Assembly: GCA_023248415.1 (NCBI GenBank)
Contig: JAHFEP010000042.1
Span: 1 to 17,535 of the forward strand
Reading direction: 5' to 3'
Length of the DNA: 17,535 nt
DNA from: Nitrospirota bacterium
GTDB lineage: Bacteria > Nitrospirota > CAKKRA01 > 9FT-COMBO-42-15
The notes below the pieces were generated by a model, which was not told where the DNA came from, did no database searches, and saw only the letters and a list, made by a program, of their open reading frames with translations. Below are positions 12,347 through 17,535 of this stretch, piece after piece. The position numbers and the translations under genes are program-made. The first letter of the stretch is position 1. Every line of letters starts with the position of its first letter.

Positions 12347-12895
12347 ATGAAAAGGTATATTTTATTTTTTATTGTAAGTGTTTTTCTTATTGGCGGCGCT
12401 GCTGATGTTTTTTCAAAGGCAGTAGTTGGCGGTGTTATTTATAAGAGAAATGGCTCTGTCATTAAGACAAAGAAATTTACAAAGACCCTTGAGCCGAATG
12501 AGTTTATCAGTGGTGATTATAAAGAGAATAATATAAAGATTAAGATAGCAGATATAAAAGAGGTACAATTGCTGACATCAGATGTTGCATATACATTTGA
12601 CCACTCAAAATTGGTTAAGAAGAGCGGCGATTTAGTAATTATAAAAAGGGACGGCAAGCAGTATACACTTAAAAACGCCTATTTCTCCTCAAGCCATTTT
12701 GGCTACGAGTTTTTTGATGAGATAAATAACAGGGTGTCTGAAAATATGGTTGCATTTTCAGAGATTTCAAGGATTGCATTTGGCGAGGACCTCGGCACAG
12801 TTAAGAAGTGCCCGAAAGACGGGAGAATCTTTCCTTCAGATTATATATATTGTCCATATGATAAAACAGAGCTGATTCCTGTAAAGCCAGAGTAA
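12347..12895 (+). CDS. Secreted protein with C-terminal two-Cys CP motif, function unknown
   Basis: The start at 12347 is preferred over an upstream ATG at 12302 because AAGGAGGG lies about eight bases before it. The 182-residue product then starts MKRYILFFIVSVFLIGGAADVFS, a normal signal peptide. The middle (GGVIYKRNGSVIKTKKFTK... and LVIIKRDGKQYTLKNAYFSSSHFGYEFFDEI) looks like a beta-rich domain. The end, KKCPKDGRIFPSDYIYCPYDKTEL, is of the CPxDG...CPxD type seen in half-zinc ribbons, but only two Cys are present, so metal binding would need a second chain. No family is recognised. It stands alone on the plus strand with no close neighbour. Confidence 0.72.
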   Translation: MKRYILFFIVSVFLIGGAADVFSKAVVGGVIYKRNGSVIKTKKFTKTLEPNEFISGDYKENNIKIKIADIKEVQLLTSDVAYTFDHSKLVKKSGDLVIIKRDGKQYTLKNAYFSSSHFGYEFFDEINNRVSENMVAFSEISRIAFGEDLGTVKKCPKDGRIFPSDYIYCPYDKTELIPVKPE

Positions 12896-13179
12896 GCCAT
12901 AGCTATATGAAATATGATACATTTTTGAATATAGATGTGTCAGTTTTTTAAGACAGTTGGCTGGTTTCAATACCAATTCCTTTTACTGCAAATGAAGATT
13001 AAAATTGATAAAAAGCGCTTATGAATCAATCACCTTTATAAAATATATTGATTGTAACATCAGAGATAGGGCTTTTGGCATAGAACTTGCTTCTCTAATT
13101 ACTCATCAGAAAGGAGGTGTCAGATAATTTGATGATGAGGTGATGTGAGAGGCTAACACAAGAAAGGGGTGAGGGTTAA
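12896..13179. other. Intergenic region upstream of the CRP/FNR-family gene
   Basis: No gene is seen. AATCAAT (13024-13030) and ATTGATT (13047-13053) form an inverted repeat around a TTTATAAAA stretch, a possible regulator site over a -10. CTCATCA (13102-13108) pairs with TGATGAG (13133-13139) and encloses AAAGGAGGTG, a strong ribosome-site-like sequence followed only by a few codons before a stop. Confidence 0.4.
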
Positions 13180-13854
13180 ATGAGTAATCTTGAATTATTA
13201 AAGAAGGTTGCTGTATTTAAGGGCTTGACTGATGATGAATTAAGGGTAATAGATGGGCTGCTTGTTGAGCGATATTATAAGAAGAACTATCTGATATTAA
13301 AGCAGGGGGATGCTGCTGATGCAATGTATCTGGTAAAGGAAGGCAATTTAAAGATTACAAAGCTGACAATGGATGGAAAAGAAAAGATTTCAGGTGTGTT
13401 AAAACAAAGCGATTTTTTTGGCGAGATCTGCATATTGATTGGCAAGGAGAGGTGCATAAACGCAAGGGCAATAACTGACTGCAGACTTGCTGCTTTATCA
13501 CGGAATGATACAATAAATATTTTAGAAAAGATGCCAAAGATTGCGTTTAACTTTATTAACACATTATGTTCAAGGCTTGTAGAGGCAGAGCATTACATGG
13601 ACGGACTTCTTTTTAAAAGCATTGGAGACAGGATTACTGACCAGCTTTACGAACTCTCAAAAGGACATGGCGTTTATATGAAAGACGGTGTTCTTGTTGA
13701 TCTAAAAATTACTCATCAATCTCTTGCAGACATGATTGGCATATCAAGGGAGTCTGTAACAAGGGGAATAAAAGAATTGAAAAGAGAAGGTATTATTAAG
13801 TATATGAAAAACAGGCATTATGTGTTAGATGCCTCCCCTTTTAGAAGCATATAA
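13180..13854 (+). CDS. CRP/FNR-family transcription regulator, HcpR-like
   Basis: The 224-residue protein has an N-terminal cyclic-nucleotide-type sensory barrel (about 10-120, with LILKQGDAADAMYLVKEGNLKI and SDFFGEICILIG), a long dimer helix, and a C-terminal winged helix with THQSLADMIGISRESVTRGIKELKREGII (about 177-205). The recognition segment SRESVTR keeps the Arg-Glu-x3-Arg that E. coli CRP (SRETVGR) uses to read TGTGA. There is no N-terminal Cys cluster, so it is not an oxygen-sensing FNR; the barrel may hold haem or another ligand, as in HcpR-type regulators of anaerobes. GGGGTGAGGG precedes the ATG. A matching TGTGA-N6-TCACA box lies 59 bases after its stop, before the large cytochrome operon, which it probably controls. 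Confidence 0.88.
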   Translation: MSNLELLKKVAVFKGLTDDELRVIDGLLVERYYKKNYLILKQGDAADAMYLVKEGNLKITKLTMDGKEKISGVLKQSDFFGEICILIGKERCINARAITDCRLAALSRNDTINILEKMPKIAFNFINTLCSRLVEAEHYMDGLLFKSIGDRITDQLYELSKGHGVYMKDGVLVDLKITHQSLADMIGISRESVTRGIKELKREGIIKYMKNRHYVLDASPFRSI

Positions 13855-13912
13855 TATAGCAACCCCAATATTATCACCTTAAACAATCACATTAAAATTT
13901 TAATTTTCTGAT

Positions 13913-13928
13913 TGTGACAGATATCACA
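13913..13928. promoter_or_regulatory. CRP/HcpR-type operator
   Basis: TGTGACAGATATCACA is a perfect TGTGA-N6-TCACA site; with its 5' flank it reads TTGTGA, the half-site of CRP-like HcpR regulators. It follows the gene for a regulator whose recognition helix should read TGTGA and precedes the 28-haem cytochrome gene by about 320 bases. Confidence 0.8.
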
Positions 13929-14110
13929 GAAATTTATTTTACAAGGTAGTAATATTTGGATACCCTACTGAAAGCATGAAGCGTGAATTAAGATTCAGTC
14001 CAGGGGTGGGGATAAAACCAATCAGAAATAATGCTGTTGATAAGCCTCTATATTAAGAGGCAGGAGTTATTATTTTCTTGATGCGTGAAATAATTATTTA
14101 ATGTCATTAT

Positions 14111-14195
14111 GTCATTCCTGCGAAAGCAGGAATCCAGTGTCTTGCAATATTTGTACACTTTCTGGATTCCCGCTCAAAAACGCTGCGTGAATGAC
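14111..14195. repeat. MITE-like 85-bp inverted repeat
   Basis: GTCATTC (14111-14117) and GAATGAC (14189-14195) are terminal inverted repeats; inside, GGAATCCAG (14129-14137) pairs with CTGGATTCC (14162-14170), and GTCATTCCTGCGAAAGCAGG is itself a small hairpin. This GTCATTCCtGCGAAAGCaGGAATCCAG family is widely dispersed in bacterial genomes and carries no gene. An ATG at 14191 is within it and is therefore a poor start for the following gene. Confidence 0.85.
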
Positions 14196-14247
14196 GCTTG
14201 CAGTTATCGGGTTTTTCAACAGCCTGTTATATACGAATAAACTATTA

Positions 14248-16317
14248 ATGAGAAATGGTCATAATAAGAATTTCATTAGAAGATTAAGATGGAAAGAAAT
14301 AATAACCGTATTTATTTGTTTATGGGGTTTTGGAATTTACGCAGGCAATGCCCTTGCAGAGGAAAAGGGGCAGGGCATTGGAGGCCTGATAAGCCCCGGG
14401 AAATTGTCAAATGCGCACTCTGATATTGAAGGTATTAATAATTGTACTAAGTGCCATCAGCTTGGTGGTGGTGTTCCCGATTCAAAGTGTCTTGGCTGCC
14501 ATAACAAAATCCGGGAGAGAATAGCAAAGGGTAAGGGTCTCCATGCAAAGGCAGAGGGGAAGTGCTTCAAATGCCACACAGACCATAAAGGCAAGCATTT
14601 TAGCATTATTGATATAGATAAGGATAAATTTGAGCATGAGAAGACAGGCTACAAACTTGAAGGTAAACATTATGACATCAAAAGCAAATGCAGCAAATGC
14701 CACGGGACAAAGGATTCATATCTTGGGCTTAATCAGGAATGTGCGAGCTGCCACAAGAACAGGCATGCGGACCAGTTTGGAAGCAAAAAGTGCCTTGACT
14801 GCCACGATCTTAAGGCATGGAAGCCGGCTATATACAACCATTTTGAAAAGCCAAAGTTCAAGCTTACAGGCAAGCACAAGGATGTTGAATGCGCCAAATG
14901 CCATAGGGATGACAAATTTAAGGGCACAACAACGGTATGCAGCGAATGTCATAAGAACGAGCATAAAGACCAGTTCCTTGGAAGAAAGTGCGATGAGTGC
15001 CATAAATCTGAAGGCTGGAAACCTTCTAAATATGATCATGAAAAAAATAAGAAGTTTAAACTTACAGGCAAGCACAAGGATGTTTTATGTTCAAAGTGCC
15101 ATAGGAAAGGATTGTATCAGGATATAGGCTCTGAGTGTATTGACTGCCATAAGAATTTACACAAGGAGCAGTTTGCTGATTTAAAATGCACAGAGTGCCA
15201 TAAAACAGAGAAATGGAAGCCGTCAACATACAAGCATGAAAAGAACCTTAATTTCAAGCTTACAGGCAAGCACAAGGATGTTGAATGTGCCAAGTGCCAT
15301 GAGAAGGGTAAATATAAAGATTTAGACAGGGCATGCACTGCGTGCCACAAGGATAAGCACAAAAAGCAGTTTGTAGATAAAAAATGCGAGGATTGCCATA
15401 AAACAGAAGGCTGGAAGCCGTCAACTTATAAACATGAGGAGAGCCAGAAATTCAAGCTTACAGGCAAGCACAAGGATGTTTTATGCGCAAAGTGCCACGA
15501 AAAGGAGATATTCAGGGATTTGGACAGGGCCTGTGCCTCGTGTCATAAGGACAAGCACCTTGGCCAGTTCAAAAAGAGAAAATGCGAGGATTGCCATAAG
15601 GCAGAGGGATGGAGTCCATCAACTTACGACCACAATACAAATATGAGATTTAAATTGACTGAAAAACATAAAGATGTAAAGTGCAATATATGCCATGGTG
15701 AAGGTAAATTTGCCGGGCTTAATACATCATGCAGTTTCTGCCACAAGCCAGACCATAAGGTGGAGAGGCCTAAAGAGTGCGAGAGGTGCCATGACATGAA
15801 GACATGGAAGCTTGACCCAACAATACACAGCAAGAGGGGGTTTCCATTGGTAGGCGGACATGCAAAACTTGGATGCAACGACTGTCATAAGGATGCTGCG
15901 TATAAGCAAAATACAGCAGGCTGTGCAACATGCCACAAAGATATCCACTATAATCAGTTTGGTATGTTCTGCAAGGACTGCCATTCGCCGCTTAAATGGA
16001 AGCCGCCAACCTTTACACACTCAACAGGGGGATTCAGCCTTGGCGGTGTTCATAGATTAATTGCTGATTGCACAAAGTGCCACGGCAGCGGCCACTATAA
16101 AAATCTTTCAATAGAGTGCTATAACTGCCATAGGAAGGATTATGAAGGCACAACAATGCCGCCTCACAAGGAATACAGCAATTATTTTTCAACAGAGTGC
16201 AATAAATGCCATAGAGATACTGACCCGAGCTTTAAGGGGATAAAGTTTAACCATAGCTTCTGGCCGTTGGAGGGGAGGCATAGCACTGCACCATGCAGTG
16301 ACTGCCATGGAAAATAA
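14248..16317 (+). CDS. 28-haem c-type cytochrome made of tandem three-haem modules
   Basis: From ATG 14248 the product has 689 residues. This start gives a proper signal peptide (basic RRLRWK, then IITVFICLWGFGIYAG, cleavage near NALA); the ATG at 14191 would lie in a repeat element. There are 28 CxxCH haem sites. Three lie at the N-terminus; eight modules of about 64-69 residues then follow, each of the form LTGKHKDVxCxKCH...CxxCHKxxHxxQF..KCxDCHKxEGWKPSTYxH with three haems, plus a last CSDCH two residues before the end. Extra conserved His outside CxxCH (in GKHK, KxxH and TYxH) are likely distal ligands. No other domain is present, so it acts as an electron wire in the periplasm or at the surface. 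A second multihaem gene follows 59 bases later. Confidence 0.93.
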   Translation: MRNGHNKNFIRRLRWKEIITVFICLWGFGIYAGNALAEEKGQGIGGLISPGKLSNAHSDIEGINNCTKCHQLGGGVPDSKCLGCHNKIRERIAKGKGLHAKAEGKCFKCHTDHKGKHFSIIDIDKDKFEHEKTGYKLEGKHYDIKSKCSKCHGTKDSYLGLNQECASCHKNRHADQFGSKKCLDCHDLKAWKPAIYNHFEKPKFKLTGKHKDVECAKCHRDDKFKGTTTVCSECHKNEHKDQFLGRKCDECHKSEGWKPSKYDHEKNKKFKLTGKHKDVLCSKCHRKGLYQDIGSECIDCHKNLHKEQFADLKCTECHKTEKWKPSTYKHEKNLNFKLTGKHKDVECAKCHEKGKYKDLDRACTACHKDKHKKQFVDKKCEDCHKTEGWKPSTYKHEESQKFKLTGKHKDVLCAKCHEKEIFRDLDRACASCHKDKHLGQFKKRKCEDCHKAEGWSPSTYDHNTNMRFKLTEKHKDVKCNICHGEGKFAGLNTSCSFCHKPDHKVERPKECERCHDMKTWKLDPTIHSKRGFPLVGGHAKLGCNDCHKDAAYKQNTAGCATCHKDIHYNQFGMFCKDCHSPLKWKPPTFTHSTGGFSLGGVHRLIADCTKCHGSGHYKNLSIECYNCHRKDYEGTTMPPHKEYSNYFSTECNKCHRDTDPSFKGIKFNHSFWPLEGRHSTAPCSDCHGK
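14863..15852 (+). repeat. 198-bp tandem coding repeat in the 28-haem cytochrome
   Basis: The LTGKHKDV segment starts at 14863, 15061, 15259, 15457 and 15655, exactly 198 bases (66 codons) apart; the next related copy is at 15847 (192 apart) and an earlier one at 14656 (207). The first four copies share 24 identical bases from the Leu codon on. Copies 1 and 3 continue VECAKCH, copies 2 and 4 VLC[S/A]KCH. Confidence 0.9.
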
Positions 16318-16376
16318 GAGGCATCATTTATGTTAATTAGTATGTTTTATTAGCAATTCTTGAGGAGGGAAATTAT

Positions 16377-17535
16377 ATGTCAACAAATAGTTTAATCAAA
16401 AACGCCCTTTTAATGCTCATAATAGCCATTATCCTGACAATAACCTATACTACTGCCAACAGCATCTTTGTTAAACCACAAGGCACAGACTGTTACAACT
16501 GCCACAGGACACATTATGAGGCAACGACAAATCCAAATCATACTTCCAATAATTTTCCAACAAAATGCGATACCTGCCACAGGGCAGCAACAGGCGCATG
16601 GAGGCCGGCATCAAGCTTTAATCACGCAGGGATAACGAGCGGATGCTACTCCTGTCACAAGGCAAAATATGATTCAACGACAAATCCGAATCATGCTGCC
16701 TCTAATTTTCCAACTACCTGCGAGCAGTGCCATAGAACAAACTCATGGAGGCCCGCCACATTTTCGCATACAAAATTTCCGCTTGTAGGTATACATGCTA
16801 CCCTGCAATGCAGCGTATGCCACAAGGGCGGCCAATATACAGGATTATCAAGTGACTGTTACTCCTGCCACAAGGCAAAATATGATGCAACAACAAACCC
16901 GAATCATGCAACTGCCGGCTATTCCACAGACTGCACCCAATGCCACAAGGCATCTGACGCAAGCTGGAAGGGCGCAAAATTCAGCCATACAAAGTTCCCG
17001 TTAACAGGGCTGCACACAACAGTTGACTGCGCCAAATGCCATCTGAACAATCAGTATACCGGCACGCCAAGGGACTGTAATTCCTGCCACTGGATAAGAA
17101 ATCAGAGAGACCCGTGGAAGCTGCTGCTTGGCCAGAACTGCGAGCAGTGCCATAATACATCAGGCTGGAAACCCGCGAACTGGAACCATTCAAGCGCGCC
17201 GGCAAGCTGGGCATTGCAGGGGATTCATAATACCCTTGCCTGCACGACATGCCATGCTAATTATCAGCAGGTAACATCAAGGGAGTGCTACTCCTGCCAC
17301 AAGGCAAGATATGATGCAACAACAAACCCGAATCATGCAACATCAGGTTTCCCAACCACCTGCGAGCAGTGCCACAAGGCATCTGATACAGCATGGACAC
17401 AGGGTAAATTTAATCACAGCATCACTGCCTTCCCGTTGACAGGCTTGCATACAACAGTTTTATGCAGCAGGTGCCATCTGAATAATCAATACAAAGGCAC
17501 GCCAAGGGAATGCTACGCCTGCCACTGGACAAGGA
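16377..17535 (+). CDS. Second multihaem c-type cytochrome, 3' end off window
   Basis: An ATG at 16377, with GAGGAGGG nine bases upstream, opens a frame with no stop to the window end (386 codons). The N-terminus MSTNSLIKNALLMLIIAIILTITYTTA is a signal peptide or anchor. Fifteen CxxCH sites are visible, in repeats of the type CYSCHKAxYDATTNPNH, FPTTCEQCH, W(R/K)PAxFxH, FPLTGLHTTVxCxxCHLNNQYxGTPRxCxxCHW. This module differs from that of the 28-haem protein but shares the FPL-G-H-xx-V-x-C-xx-CH theme. The two lie in one operon and may form a cytochrome pair passing electrons outward; partners such as a porin are not in the window. Repeats within the gene are nearly identical at DNA level. Confidence 0.92.
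   Translation, partial: MSTNSLIKNALLMLIIAIILTITYTTANSIFVKPQGTDCYNCHRTHYEATTNPNHTSNNFPTKCDTCHRAATGAWRPASSFNHAGITSGCYSCHKAKYDSTTNPNHAASNFPTTCEQCHRTNSWRPATFSHTKFPLVGIHATLQCSVCHKGGQYTGLSSDCYSCHKAKYDATTNPNHATAGYSTDCTQCHKASDASWKGAKFSHTKFPLTGLHTTVDCAKCHLNNQYTGTPRDCNSCHWIRNQRDPWKLLLGQNCEQCHNTSGWKPANWNHSSAPASWALQGIHNTLACTTCHANYQQVTSRECYSCHKARYDATTNPNHATSGFPTTCEQCHKASDTAWTQGKFNHSITAFPLTGLHTTVLCSRCHLNNQYKGTPRECYACHWTR

Larger units (their letters stand above)
13855..14247 (+). promoter_or_regulatory. Long regulatory/leader region of the multihaem cytochrome operon
   Basis: This 393-base gap has no convincing gene. CAATCA (13884-13889) and TGATTG are the ends of an AT-rich inverted repeat around ATTAAAATTTTAAT. 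Next is the TGTGA-N6-TCACA box. CCCT-ACTGAA (13963-13972) pairs with TTCAGT-cc-AGGG (13994-14005), and GCCTCT (14044-14049) with AGAGGC (14056-14061), just before AGGAG. A MITE-like repeat fills 14111-14195. The stems suggest a structured mRNA leader, but I recognise no riboswitch class. Confidence 0.5.

Noticed and set aside
14010..14065. GEMM (c-di-GMP) riboswitch, suggested by AAAACC, GAAA and AAGCC before a cytochrome gene
   Set aside because: The GACGCAAAGCC core and the pairing around it are missing; only a covariance search could reopen this.
14191..14247. Cytochrome start at 14191
   Set aside because: The ATG is part of the MITE-like repeat, and the later ATG at 14248 gives a normal signal peptide.
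14863..15852. Regularly spaced repeats as a CRISPR array
   Set aside because: The period is 198 bases and the repeats are in-frame coding modules with CxxCH motifs; there are no short spacers.
14482..16060. Several open frames antisense or out of frame within the multihaem gene
   Set aside because: They are shadows of a repetitive Cys/His/Lys-rich gene; none has a ribosome site or a recognisable domain.

Overview
The window looks like part of the chromosome of an anaerobic or microaerophilic, electron-transferring bacterium with moderate-to-low GC and a cell envelope that includes an outer membrane. It carries a LolA-family protein, lipoprotein-like genes and very large multihaem c-type cytochromes, and it has many short G/C-tract palindromic repeats. 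That mix is typical of Nitrospirota (Thermodesulfovibrionia-like) or similar sediment and subsurface lineages. The lineage is an inference; no rRNA or taxonomic marker is present.

Region 1 (1-3430) is a metal/mercury island, almost all on the minus strand. The left operon runs from an ArsR-family regulator through merT and merP to a CopZ-like Fe-S metallochaperone that leaves the window. It is driven by a promoter whose start region is covered by a perfect 20-bp palindrome. The right operon is merR, then a TlpA-like thioredoxin, then a second MerP-like HMA protein, driven by a MerR-type promoter with a long (19-20 bp) spacer. The TlpA-like gene is the main surprise. Its reading frame is interrupted only by one in-frame TGA exactly where the first Cys of the WCPAC active site should be, and a 7-bp hairpin with a GUC loop follows at the distance expected of a bacterial SECIS. 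I read it as a MerR-controlled selenoprotein (active site W-Sec-P-A-C). Between the two operons lies a short plus-strand pair of small ORFs, probably a decayed two-gene cassette.

Region 2 (3430-9330) is a plus-strand metal cluster: a cytochrome c lipoprotein, a DUF302 protein, an Asp-box beta-propeller protein, a CsoR copper sensor with its own G-tract operator, a YHS protein, a His-rich periplasmic protein, and a P1B-type Cu+ ATPase (YHS-HMA-HMA-ATPase). The ATPase has two palindromic repeats inserted in frame inside its coding sequence.

Region 3 (9300-12900) holds envelope and redox genes: a YajG-like protein, a tiny Cys-rich ORF next to a terminator, a LolA-like protein with a TTG start, a ferric-reductase-like di-haem b membrane protein, a membrane-anchored SH3-type protein and a secreted protein with a C-terminal two-Cys CP motif.

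Region 4 (13180-17535) holds a CRP/FNR-family regulator whose recognition helix matches E. coli CRP (R-E-x3-R). A TGTGA-N6-TCACA box follows 59 bp after its stop, then a long structured leader with a MITE-like repeat. Next come a 28-haem cytochrome c built from about 66-residue, three-haem tandem units, and a second multihaem cytochrome (15 CxxCH visible) that is cut by the window end. Together these suggest a regulator plus an extracytoplasmic electron-transfer system.
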